This document shows, piece after piece, positions 1 to 8,945 of a DNA stretch of 26,582 nt; position 1 is the stretch's first letter; every line of letters begins with the position of its first letter. Location: assembly GCA_900088475.1 (NCBI GenBank), contig FLMG01001065.1, positions 41,511 to 68,092 on the forward strand, in the 5' to 3' direction. The notes beneath the pieces were generated by a model. The model saw nothing but the letters and a program-made list of their open reading frames with translations. It was not told where the DNA came from and made no database searches. A program made the position numbers and the translations under genes. The stretch comes from Hyphochytrium catenoides. Lineage: Eukaryota; Sar; Hyphochytriomycetes; Hyphochytriales; Hyphochytriaceae.

Positions 1-80
1 CGAAGGCAAAGAGGGAAAAGAGACTGAAAAGGGTAACAGAGAAAAAAGGCCGGAGCGAGAAAGAGAGAGAGCATGCTCAC

Positions 81-1099
81 CGTGCACATCTCCCACTACT
101 TCTTCCTTTAGCACCGCCTCCACAGTGAAGGCAGCCGCATCTACACAGCCAGTAAATAAATCACTCCCTGGCAGCTTTGTCATCTCTCTCTCTCTCTTTC
201 TCTTCGTTTCTTCTCCCACACTCTTTCCGTGTTGCCAAGTCTCTCGCTTACCTTAGCTTTCACTCCCACTTCCCGTCTTTCTCCTTTCCTCCCGTTCTCT
301 CCTTTCTCATCCTCTCTTTCTCTTTCATTCATATGCTGTGGCTCTCTTCCGTGTTCTCTCTCTCTCTCTCTCTCTCATCTGCTTACCTTCATAGCTGGTA
401 AAGTCAATCTTCTCCTCTCCTGAGCCGTAGAAGTTCAAGGCCTTTGCCTCCTTGTCCCAGACGCCCAGAAACCCAAAGAGAACCTCCATGAAGCAGCCGC
501 AGAAGATGTGCACAGTGGACTGAGAGAGAGAGAGAGAGAGAATGATGGTGAAGGAGAGAGAGAGACGGCAAGAGAGAGAGATGGAAGGAGGATACAGGGT
601 CCAGAAGAAGATGGCAAGGAGAAGATTAGCTAGATGTTCTTTCTCTCCCTTGACCACCGCGAAACAATCGTGGTCGTCTCACCTTCTCTGTCTCACTACC
701 TTTCTCTTTCTCTCGCTTTTTCTCTCTCTCTCTCTCTCTTTCTCTCTGTCTATCTTAGAAAAGGAAAATCTCTGTAAGCACTAGCCATTCCCTCATTCTC
801 ACTTCGACCACGGCTCCTCGCTTCATTCTCTTTCTCTTCTGTCTCAGAGATTTCATACACTCTCTTACGCTCTCTCTTTCTGTCTCTCTTCCTCTATCCT
901 CTTCTTCCAGCCTCATCTTTCCTCTAACGCTCTCTCTCTCTCTCTTCTCATTCTTCTTCCTCTGCCTTCGACTCTCTCCCTTACAATGTCTTTGTGTTGG
1001 TCCGTGTACTCAGCGAACGCTCTCTGCCAGTCCTTGTGAGGGTGGCTGCCCGGCGGAAGGCGGCGATAGTCCATCGTAAAGTCAGAGGCCACGAATCGC

Positions 1100-1172
<73 letters not shown>

Positions 1173-1902
1173 AGCAGAGAGAGAAAACAAAAGCGAGAAC
1201 GAGAAAAGCGTCAGCGACACAGAGGAAGAGCAAAGGGAAAGATCACATTGCTGTTGAGCTCTGCAAAGTATGATGTCCGACTGAAAAAGAAAATAAGTAG
1301 TTTCTCTTCCAACTCGGACTCCTCCGTTTGCTGCGGTTTGCCCGCCCTAGCCTCTCTCTCTTTCTTTTCTCTTTCTCTATCCCTACGTGGTCATCCCCAG
1401 AGGCCTTTCTCCGTCACCAGTATCTTTTTCTCTCTCTTCTTCTCTCTCTCTCTCTCGTCTTTCTCTCTTTCTTCTCTCTCTTATTTCTTCTCTCTCCTCC
1501 TCCTCTCTCTCTCTCTCTCTCTCTCTCTTTTTCTTTCTCTCTCTCTCTCTCTCTCTTTTGGCTCTTTACCTTGACTCCACAGCTCCTAGCAGCGTCAAAC
1601 AAGTTCTTCTGTCCCTCGAGAAAGACTCTCTCCTCTCCCACGACACAGGAGATGACCGCGAACTTGTCCTTGCAGGCTTTATACAGAGAATCACGGTCAA
1701 AGAGATCGCCCTCGAGAAAGACAATGCCTCTTTCGTCTCTCTCTCTCCCGCCAACTTTCTTCTTATCTCGTACAAGCCCAAATATCTTTACTTCCTCTCC
1801 GCGGGTGCGGTGCAGATACTCTGTCACCAGAGAGCCTAGCCGCCCATTCGCACCAACGACAAGGAATTTTTTGGCGTTTACATTCTCATAAGGCGTGATC
1901 AT
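81..1902 (-). CDS. NmrA-like / atypical SDR NAD(P)-binding protein, 4 exons, 3' end outside window
   Basis: Seen: reading the minus strand, four exons join in frame: 1902-1570 (111 codons), 1098-985 (38 codons), 519-387 (44 codons plus one base) and 140-81. The introns are GTAAAG...CAG, GTAAGG...CAG and GTAAGC...TAG, and exon 4 is followed by GTGAGC. Residues 13-23 form the Rossmann dinucleotide loop GxxGxxG (Gly17, Gly20, Gly23), followed by a LVRDK segment and LEGDLFD. The exon 1/2 join gives GVK-RFVASDF, and exon 2 continues MDYRRLPPGSHPHKDW, both typical of NmrA/isoflavone-reductase-like proteins. Exon 3 carries a FCGCFMEVLFGF segment and ends TSYE; exon 4 begins DAAAFTVEAVL, matching the family's 'TSYxDxAxF' stretch. 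About 213 residues are visible; a family protein is about 300, so the last exon or exons lie left of base 81. Known: such proteins are cytosolic NAD(P)(H)-binding reductases or redox sensors. The substrate cannot be told. The start is the first ATG before the Rossmann strand. Confidence 0.85.
141..386 (-). other. Intron 3 of the NmrA-like gene
   Basis: The sense strand starts GTAAGCAGATGAGAGAG and is purine-rich almost throughout. It ends ATTTACTGGCTGTGTAG, so unlike introns 1 and 2 it lacks a CT tract at the acceptor. The splice restores an Asp codon (G from exon 3, AT from exon 4). Confidence 0.65.
520..984 (-). other. Intron 2 of the NmrA-like gene, GA-rich then CT-rich
   Basis: The sense strand begins GTAAGGGAGAGAG, stays strongly purine-rich for about 310 bases, then switches to pyrimidine-rich sequence for the last 110 or so bases, ending (CT)n-CAG at 520. 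Joining exon 2 directly to exon 3 gives KDI-STVHIFCG, which fits the family, so no extra exon is needed here. The open frames inside are translated repeats. Confidence 0.7.
1101..1168. repeat. Compound microsatellite (GT)9-(GA)25
   Basis: Uninterrupted GT repeat 1101-1118 followed directly by GA repeat 1119-1168. It lies inside intron 1 of the minus-strand gene, where it reads (CT)n(CA)n next to the acceptor. Confidence 0.95.
1503..1556. repeat. (CT)n microsatellite, slightly interrupted
   Basis: Two (CT)n runs separated by a short T-rich interruption. The tract lies just inside the 5' end of intron 1 of the minus-strand gene, where it reads (GA)n. Confidence 0.9.
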
Positions 1903-2495
1903 CTTCTCTCTCTCTCTTTTCTTCGTCTTTTTGCTCTTCTTCTCTCTCTCTCTCGCTCTCTTAGCTCGCGTCTCTCCTCTCTCTCAGGTCCCTGCTTTCT
2001 TATATCTTTTTGTCTATCTCGATGCGGCCTCTCTCCTGTCTCTCTCGATCCGCTGTCTCTTCTCTTTTAGTGTTCGTAGAGTATTTGTCAGTCTTTGGTT
2101 ACCGATCACGGTTTTCAACTTGTGAGCTTTAGCAGAGATCGTAGACTGCAAGGAGGCTTTCGCGGCGGCAAAGAGTTAAAAGAGAGAGGAGAGAGAGAGA
2201 GAGAGAGAGAGTGAGAGAGAGAGACGGGTACGGGGAGAGAGAGAGAGAGATGACGCATGGGGATGGAGTGATGGACGGGACTGAAGCTAACTACTCCGTA
2301 GGAAGTATGGGATAAATTGGGGCAAAGATATGGGCAAAGACCAGAGGAAGGCTACAGACGAGTTCTTCTTGCAGCAGAAGAGGAAGCTATGATGAGATAG
2401 TTCTAGGGGGAAAGACGGCTTGATCTTGTTGGAGAGAAGAGAGAAGAAAGAGAGAGAGGGAGAGAGAGAGACAGAGAGAAGGCGGGGGAGAGAGA

Positions 2496-2565
<70 letters not shown>

Positions 2566-2839
2566 GCAAGATGGAATCAGAACATGGGTCAAAGAAGAAG
2601 AGGACCAGCAAAAGAACAGGGCGACATGCGGGAGAGCGAAGAGAAAGGAAAGCAGCACCCTAAGTGCGGCTATGTTCTGATCTCTCTAACCGAACCAGCA
2701 TTCTTATAGGTAATCAGAACCCTGGACGGTCCAGGTAGACAGGTTTGGGGCAGTTCTCAAGAAAGATTACGCGCAGCTGATGCGTTGTCTCGTCCTCTCC
2801 TTTCTTCCAGAGTGTTTCCACCTTATTGCTCTCCCTGCT
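1903..2839. other. Intergenic stretch upstream of the NmrA-like gene
   Basis: No gene recognised. The part next to the gene start (1903-2060) is CT-rich on the plus strand. From about 2176 it becomes GA-rich, with imperfect (GA)n at 2176-2250 and 2430-2570. Bases 2270-2420 and 2570-2780 are more mixed but show no recognisable protein. The NmrA-like promoter should lie here; no TATA box or other motif could be assigned. Confidence 0.5.
2500..2556. repeat. (GA)n microsatellite
   Basis: Perfect GA dinucleotide run of about 28 units within a longer purine-rich block; the open frames over it (RERERE or SLSLSL) are artefacts. Confidence 0.95.
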
Positions 2840-3485
2840 TGTTCTCCTCTCTCTCTCTCCCTTTCTCTCTCTCTCTCTCTCTGTCTCGCTCTCCTATCTG
2901 TTGATGTGAGAGAAACCCAATCCATTCTGTCTGGGGGGGTTTCTAAGGCAAGAACGGTGGGGGTCTCTCTCTCTCTCTCTCACTCTTCTCTCTCTTTCCC
3001 TTCGGCCTTCCTGTCTCTTTCTCTCTCTCTCTCTTTCCCCCTCTGTTGACGCAAAAAAAATTCAACCAATTCTTTTCTGGGTGGTGGACTCTAAGGGAAA
3101 CAGAAGAGATTTGAGGCTGGGGCGGGTCTGTGCTTCTCCCTAAGGGTTGCCTTCTCTCTATCTTTCTGTCTGTCTCTCTCTCTCTCTCCCTCTGTCTCTC
3201 CATCCCTCCCTCTCTCTCTCTCTCCCTCTCCTCTGATGATGCAAAACAAACCCAATCGGGCGGATCTCTAAGCAAACAGCGCTTGATGCTGGGGCAGACT
3301 GTGCTTCCCCCTAACAATAACACCTGTTCCTCAACGACAAAAAAAAGTAATGGACTTCTCATCACTCATCTTCTTCCCAGAGCAACGAGGTAAATAACAC
3401 TTCCTTCTTCCCTCGGTAAGGCTTCGGATTCACTCTAAGCAAACCGGCGGTCGTGGGCGATGCTGTTCGTCTCTTCTTCTCAGGC
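2840..3485 (+). repeat. CT-module repeat cluster A (three degenerate units)
   Basis: Each unit is a (CT)n tract followed by a core resembling 'gttgatgcaaaacaaaccc', a segment like 'attctttctgggtgg', 'tctctaag', and in the fullest copy 'cagcgcttgatgctgggg'. Unit cores start near 2899, 3046 and 3233. A linker of the type 'ctgtgcttctccctaag.gttgc' leads into the next CT tract. The last unit continues through 'ggacttctcatcactcatct' to 'gctgttcgtctcttcttctca' at 3485. The same units recur at 7100-7770. No protein is recognisable in them. Confidence 0.75.
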
Positions 3486-3600
3486 ATCATTATGTTTCTT
3501 CTTCTCCTTCTTTTTTCTTCTTTATGTTATTAGGCTTTATCATGATGCCTGACAAGCTCTTCCATTCCTTGAATAGAGTGACCAAGCAGGAGGAGGAAGC
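3485..3600 (+). repeat. Dispersed repeat block Y, copy A
   Basis: Contains 'gttattaggctttatcatga' and 'cctcttccatttcttgg'-like sequence shared, with substitutions, with 8545-8650 in the same orientation. In this copy it directly follows cluster A; in the other copy an inverted 765-bp block sits between the two. Confidence 0.7.
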
Positions 3601-4329
3601 GGTGATGTGCGAGAGTATCGACCAAGAGGAGGAGGGGCTCGCTATTGACCTGTCCAAATCTTCATCATACCTCCTCTCTACGTCTTCTTGTTCTTCTTTC
3701 TCCATCTTCGTCTATATCATCTAAACTCTCTTTCTTCTTTCCCTGTCTCTGCCATTCCTTCTATGCTCTCATCAAACCACAGTCGTACTGATGGAAATGG
3801 CACTTTGTCTCTACCTTTCCTTACAAGGACGGTGCTGGCAGCAGGGAAAGACACGGCGAAGAGTGATGAGCATCTGTGACGCCCGTGGTGAGCTTCATCA
3901 TATAAACGAAGAAAGAACACCTAAATTCCAATCCCAGCACTGTCCCATAACGAGTGTGCCATATACCATATAATGGAGCAGGAGAAGAAGAGGGGAAGGA
4001 AGAATCAAGATCCTCAGTCAAGGAGAAGTACAAGGAGGGAGATCCGTGGTGGGGAGAAGATAGGTGGTGGGTGCTGCTGTTGGCGGTAGTGGTAAACGCA
4101 GCCACTGTCTCGTTGATGGACCGTGGCGTACTGCCTACTATATGAGGAACAGGAAGAAGGATCGCTCGTGGGATGATGATGAAGAAGAAGGAGCAAAAGC
4201 TTTCAAATGTACTACGCTACGAGTCCTACCCCTTGGGCTGCAAATTGAAGTGATTGACCTCATGATGGAAGAGGAGCACATCCTCTTCGAGTAAGTAGCA
4301 AGGGGCTACTGGGACAGCGGGCAGGTGAG
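3601..4329. other. Segment without counterpart in the second repeat copy
   Basis: About 730 bases that interrupt the homology between 3485-3600/4330-4584 and 8545-8945, so either inserted here or deleted there. Short open frames on both strands (up to 94 codons) show no recognisable family. No terminal repeats were found at the edges. Confidence 0.45.
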
Positions 4330-4584
4330 GAAGAAGGAAACAAGATCTGTGTTGGTGCATAGAAGAAGAGATTGTTCTCAGTCACTAGCTCTTTATGAAA
4401 AAAGCATATCGTGAAGCCCTGCTTCTTCGTAGGTGGAGGTCTTTGTGGTGGAGGACGGGCAAAGCAAGAAGAATCAATTATTAATAAAAATAGGAGTAGG
4501 AGGGGACAAAAGAGGTAAGGCCTTAAGCATCAAGAGTCTCGAAAAAAAGGAGGAAAATGATGGGTGGCTTTCTGTCAGCTTGGG
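4330..4584 (+). repeat. Dispersed repeat block W, copy A
   Basis: Direct repeat of about 8655-8945. Shared landmarks include 'agatctgtgttggtg', 'gagccctgcttc'-like sequence, 'tttgtggtggaggacgggca', and 'atgatgggtggctttctgtc' at the right end. Stops and frameshifts differ between copies, so no conserved protein is inferred. Confidence 0.7.
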
Positions 4585-5271
4585 ACAGGGTGCAGGGAGG
4601 AGAATCACCTCCTGTCAACCTATCTGCTTCTCAATTGGTTCAGAAGACGCGAAGCAGAGTTGTCTGTTGGCTTCGACGCTGAAACCGGACAAGAGCCACG
4701 GTTCTATCTGTAGTAGATATAGAAAATGAGAACTATCAAGTGCTTGGATATGGATGGGCAGATCAACGACGACAGCATCGAAAGCGTGGAGCCGCTGGAG
4801 AAGAACTGAGGATGAGCTGCCCAAGGTAGGTCTAGGGAGTGAGCGAGACGACGTAGAAAGAGAAAAGTAATCACTGATACCTTAGGGATCGGGAGTAGCA
4901 TAGTAGCACAGGAGAGTTCAAGAGGGGTTATTCTGAGGGGAAGTTCATCAATAGCGGTGAACAGAGAAGGTGACAGAGGAAGAAGAGGAAGCTTCTTTCT
5001 ACATTGCTAAGAGCAGCTAGTCTTTTGCTTCGTGTTACAGAAGCAACCCAGTCATCAATAAAGCCGTTCTTCACCTTTCTGCTGCGCGCTTGTCGATCTT
5101 CAGTAGTGCTTTGTAGATCTGACTGTCGCCTTGGTGGCCAGCTCAGTCTACAAACTCTGCAGGGGAGCTTCCTATGTCTTCTGACGTCTGCTTCAGCTAA
5201 ATAACCTTAGCTCCGAGTCAGCTAATCGATCCGTGGCACAGACCGAGTCTGACAACTTGCTCTGCTTCAGA
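4585..5271 (+). repeat. Repeat block V, copy A (inverted copy at 7773-8537)
   Basis: The plus strand here matches the minus strand of 7773-8537 along nearly its whole length. It starts near 'acagggtgcagg' and ends near 'ctgcttca'. Landmarks are 'aattggttcagaaga', 'tgcccaaggtaggt', 'ttgcttcgtgttacagaag', 'atcaataaagccgttcttca' and 'ggccagctcagtctacaaac'. Copies differ by substitutions and small indels, several of them in trinucleotide repeats. Splice-like strings (AAG|GTAGGT and TTACAG|AAG) suggest it might derive from a gene, but the frames are not conserved: a stop interrupts the copy A frame after 'LEKN'. Confidence 0.8.
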
Positions 5272-5787
5272 TAATCAGTAATTGTCACACTGGGAGGAGA
5301 TCGAGAGTTGTTGAGATTGAAGAGTGTCAGTTAACTTTTAATGCCACATTGTCATATAGCTCTAAAGAACTCATAATGGCTAAGAAGTGAATGGCGAAGA
5401 AGGAGACGGAGAAGGAGAAGAAGAAAGAAAAGAAGAAGGAGAAGAAGAAAGAGAAGAAGAAAGAGAAGAAGAAGAAAAATGAAGAGGAGGCGAGAGCTAC
5501 AAAGCCCTGGACGGACTCTTCAACACATTCTGCTTCTCCGTTCTCACCATCAATGTCAGAAAAGGAAGAAGAATCATTGTTCAACACTTCCGCAATAATG
5601 ATAGGAGACGGAGGAGGAGAAGAAGAAGAAGAAGGCGTGGCGCCGAGACGTTCATCATCATCACGGTCAATCATCCAAGCTGGAGCGGGGTCCAACGGGC
5701 TGAACAGGACTAGGCTTCAAGATCTGTAACGCATTCTTTTTGTGATGACAGAAGAGGATTGGTAAGGTTTGATGAGTCGTTTTTACT
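5272..5787. other. Unassigned segment with AAG-rich repeat
   Basis: Bases 5391-5482 are an imperfect (AAG)/(AAAGAG) repeat. A frame over it (5391-5729) encodes a Lys/Glu tract followed by a Ser/Glu-rich tail, and the opposite strand is also open. Neither matches a known family; both are best read as repeat-driven. Confidence 0.4.
5391..5482. repeat. Imperfect AAG/AAAGAG purine tract
   Basis: Repeated 'aagaagaaagag' motif on the plus strand, purine-only over roughly 90 bases. Confidence 0.85.
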
Positions 5788-6767
5788 GGGTGGTATCGAA
5801 TAGCCTAAACCACCAGATTACCAAATTCTAGGGAACGTTTCTGCAACTTTCCGAGGCTCTGATTGGTCAATCGATCTACTAGGAGACTCTCAGATCTGAA
5901 AAGGGGGTGCCACCCCCTTTTCAATTCACCATTAGGGTTCAGCACGCTTATTACATATTTTCTCAGGGATCGGCACTAGGTTAGTGGTTATTATTTCTTT
6001 CTGGTCCGAACAGCTTGGATTCGGAAGGCAGAGCACTTTCAGATCTTCGTGCTTGTTATCGATTCCTCTACCATCTGTCGGAAATAGACCCTAATTTCCT
6101 AGATCCTACCAGACTTTTCTCCTAGTACAACGTTGACGAACAACGATGACAACATGAACAACGATGCCAACATCCTCACATCCTCACCCTCATCGAAATC
6201 ACTGCCCGAGCTTCAAGCTAAGAGGTTTTAGTAGAGATTTATTGACAGATGGTATCTCTCATCTGCCATCGCCGCCCTGGATCTCCCCACCAAAAGAGGA
6301 GAAGGAGGATCGTCTTGTTCTCATAGTTCTCCCTCATGCAGTCCCACTGCTAATTGATGATAGCATAATCGAGTCAAGTAGTACCTTTGCTTGTGAGCAA
6401 ATAGCTGCTACTACGACAAAGATGATGCGTTCACATCTTCTCTGACTTTTGCATCCATTCTGAAGACTGAAGACGACTGCATCTGAAGATTTTTATTGCG
6501 TTCGTGCCAAGAAGAGCATAGAACTTCTTCCTGTTCATTCACAGTACTCCCAAGCTATCACTTTAGATTGACCGCAGGAGTAATAATATGAACTCACATG
6601 TTTTAGTGTCAAAGTAGCGTACTACTATTCTGGCTTTCACTCTGAACGTTTAGGAACTCGAGACCAGCTATTTGATAGCTTTGACCAGCCAAGTCCTAGG
6701 AGTCTAGGGCCATTCTGAAGTTCTGGTAATCTGGTGATTTGGTGGCTCCGGCTATTCGATACCACCC
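5788..6767. repeat. Segment bounded by 18-bp perfect inverted repeats
   Basis: The string gggtggtatcgaatagcc at 5788-5805 is repeated as its exact reverse complement at 6750-6767. Inward of it a second stretch (caccagattacca / tggtaatctggtg) also pairs, offset by a few bases. The 980-bp segment encodes no recognisable protein; the longest frame is 6164-6445 (93 codons, Pro/Ser-rich, no family). This is consistent with a small non-autonomous inverted-repeat element, but clear target-site duplications were not found outside the repeats. Confidence 0.5.
5897..5923. repeat. 27-nt perfect hairpin
   Basis: tgaaaagggggtg, one unpaired c, then the exact reverse complement cacccccttttca. The 13-bp arms carry a G5/C5 core. 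It lies about 100 bases inside the left inverted repeat. It has no T-run after it typical of a Pol III end. Confidence 0.7.
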
Positions 6768-7099
6768 GCTATAATAAGAGAAACGTCTTTACCGTCCACA
6801 AATCTAGGACTCCTGGTCATGATCCTAAAATTTTGGAGGGCATCCTAAAATTCTGGCAGGTGGCGAAACGGCTGAGCTCCTCCTGGAGAATGGCTGAATG
6901 GAGGCTCCTCATTGGTTGGGACAATTTGAGGAACTGTATTCTATTACGGATCTGAGATTAGTAGAATCTCATCAGATTGGCGTTCAAATTTATGAAACTA
7001 TGGCCAATGTAAACCTTAGGCTTAACACTTGCCATAGTCAATAGCAGAGGAGATGCCCGCCTAGAGTTCACTTTTATGACACCTTGGCGGCTTGCATCT
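6768..7099. other. Unassigned segment
   Basis: No gene recognised. It contains a small imperfect tandem pair, 'atcctaaaattttgga' and 'atcctaaaattctggc' (about 6825-6860). Confidence 0.4.
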
Positions 7100-7770
7100 A
7101 GACTGCTTTGTCCTCTCTCTTCTCTTGCTCGCTCGCTCTCTCCCTCTCCCTCCATCTCTCTCTCCCTCTCTTTCGCCCTCTCTCCTCCCTCTGTTGATGC
7201 ATAACAAACCCAAACCATCCTTTCTGGCAGAGTTTCTGAGGAAAAACTGTGCTTCTCCCATAAGAGTTGCGTTCTTCCCTCTCTCTCTCTTTCTCTATTA
7301 TCTCTCTCTCTCTGTCTGCTCTCTCTCTCTGTGCCTCTCTCTCTCTTCTAGGTCTCCCTCTGTCTCTCTCTGTCTCTCTGCCTTTCTCTCTCTCTCTCTC
7401 CTCTCTGTTGATGCAAAACAAACCTAACTCATTCTTCTTTCGGGGTGGTCTCTAGGAAGCAGTGCTTGATGCTGGAAGATGACTGGGCTTCTATCTAATA
7501 ATAACCCCTGTTTTCATAATCAATGACCACAAAGAATCAATGGACTCCTCATCACTCATCTTTCCAAAGGAACAAGGTAGATAATAGAACTACTACTACT
7601 TTTCTCCTCGTCGGTGAGGCTTCGGACTCACTCTACGGAGGTGCGCTCTTCCCTTCTACCTCTCTCTCACGCTTTTGAAGCGTTGCTCTCTCTGCTTGGG
7701 CGCAGCAGAGGCAGGCAGCAGCTAGCTCAGGCGGTCGTGGGCGGTGCTGTTCGTCTCTTCTTCTCATCAG
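7100..7770 (+). repeat. CT-module repeat cluster B
   Basis: Same unit as cluster A: cores 'gttgatgcataacaaaccc' near 7191 and 'gttgatgcaaaacaaacc' near 7407, each after a (CT)n tract. A 'ctgtgcttctccc' linker follows the first core and 'cagtgcttgatgctgg' the second. The last unit runs through 'actcctcatcactcatcttt' to 'gctgttcgtctcttcttctca' near 7768, as in cluster A. It carries about 80 extra bases (near 7640-7730) that cluster A lacks. Confidence 0.75.
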
Positions 7771-7772
7771 TG

Positions 7773-8537
7773 AAGCAGATCGAGCCCTCAGACTCGGCCT
7801 ATGCTACTGATCGGTCGATTGGCTGGCTGGCACGGAGCTAAGGTTACTTCATTGAGTAGACGTAAGAAAACATAGGAAGCTCTTCTTCCGCAGAGTTTGT
7901 AGACTGAGCTGGCCACACCCAGACTGGTCAACCAGACTATCCCGCAACTCGGGACTCATACGACAGTCATATCTCAAAAGCACTACTACTGAAGATTGAC
8001 AATCGTGCAGCAGAAAGATGAAGAACGGCTTTATTGATGAATGGGTTGCTTCTTCTGTAACACGAAGCAAAAGACTAACTGCTGTTAGCAATGTAGGAAA
8101 CAAGCTCCGCTCCCTCTTTCTGTCTCTTCCTCTGTTCACCACTACTACTACTAGTAGTAGTGAGCTTCCTTCATAATAGTCCCTCTTTACCTCTCCTAGG
8201 CTGCTACTCTGCTACTCCCTAGTAAAGGTGGTTCCGTGTCTAAATCTCTCTTTCCACGTCTTCCCTCTCACTCCCTAGACCACCTACCTTGGGCAAGCAG
8301 CTTATCCTCACTGTTCTTCTTCTCCAGCTGGCTCCAAGCTTCCACGCTGTCATTGTTGATGATCTGCCCATACATATACAAGTACTTGGCTGTTCTCATT
8401 CCATATCTACTATAAATAGAATATTGGCTCTTTGTCCCGTTTCAGCTTCGAGTCCAACTCTGCCTCGCATCTTCTGAACCAATCAAGAAGTAAATAGCTT
8501 GGCAGGTGATTCTCCGCCCTCCTCCTGCACCCTGTTA
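7773..8537 (-). repeat. Repeat block V, copy B, inverted relative to 4585-5271
   Basis: Reverse complement of block V copy A, with an insertion of about 30-40 bases near 7910-7960 and several 3-base indels. An 18-bp perfect palindrome (8144-8161, ACT/AGT repeats) lies within it. It sits exactly between the cluster B end and block Y, with 'ctca' present at both edges, as if inserted at the X/Y junction seen intact at 3485. The minus-strand frame at 8142-7849 is open and similar to 5004-5204, but most differences are amino-acid changing. Confidence 0.8.
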
Positions 8538-8544
8538 CAAACAC

Positions 8545-8945
8545 TCAGTCATTATGTGTCTTCTCTTTCTTCCTTCTTCTTTCTTCTTGTTATTAGGCTT
8601 TATCATGATGGCTGATTGCCTCTTCCATTTCTTGGATAGAGTGACAAGAAGAAGGAGACCAGATCTCTGTTGGTGAATAGAAGAGAAGATTGTTCACAGT
8701 CAGTCACTTTTTGTAGAAAGATACCTTGAGCCCTGCTTCGTGGGTGGAGCTCTTTGTTGTGGTGGAGGACGGGCACGAGAAGAACTAACTTCCAATAAAA
8801 AGAAGAAACGTCAGTTGTTCTTCGGCGCAAGACCCTGCTAATGGTGTAGAAGAGGAGTAGGAAGGCAAGAAAAGAGGTAAGTATACAAGAGTTTCGAAAA
8901 AGGAGAAGAAATTGATGGGTGCCTTTCTGTCATCAGCTACCCTCA
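8545..8945 (+). repeat. Repeat blocks Y and W, copy B
   Basis: Direct repeat of 3485-3600 joined directly to 4330-4584, lacking the 730-base segment between them in copy A. Similarity ends near 'gcctttctgtcatcagct', corresponding to the W/V boundary at about 4584. Confidence 0.7.

Larger units (their letters stand above)
1099..1569 (-). other. Intron 1 of the NmrA-like gene, GA-rich 5' part and CT-rich 3' part
   Basis: On the sense (minus) strand the intron opens GTAAAGAGCC and runs through long GA-rich sequence (complement of the CT tract at 1503-1556). It passes through about 100 bases of mixed sequence, then becomes CT-rich and ends in a (CT)n tract (1119-1168), a (CA)n tract (1101-1118) and the CAG acceptor. 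It is 471 bases long. The complementary GA and CT ends could pair in the pre-mRNA. Confidence 0.75.

Noticed and set aside
913-1574. Long open frames encoding RERERE or SLSLSL polymers
   Set aside because: They are translations of (GA)n/(CT)n microsatellites, open in several frames at once; only the minus-strand segment 985-1098 carries real coding signal.
5391-5729. Lys/Glu-rich 112-codon frame
   Set aside because: Driven by an AAG-type repeat, with the opposite strand equally open, and no family resemblance.
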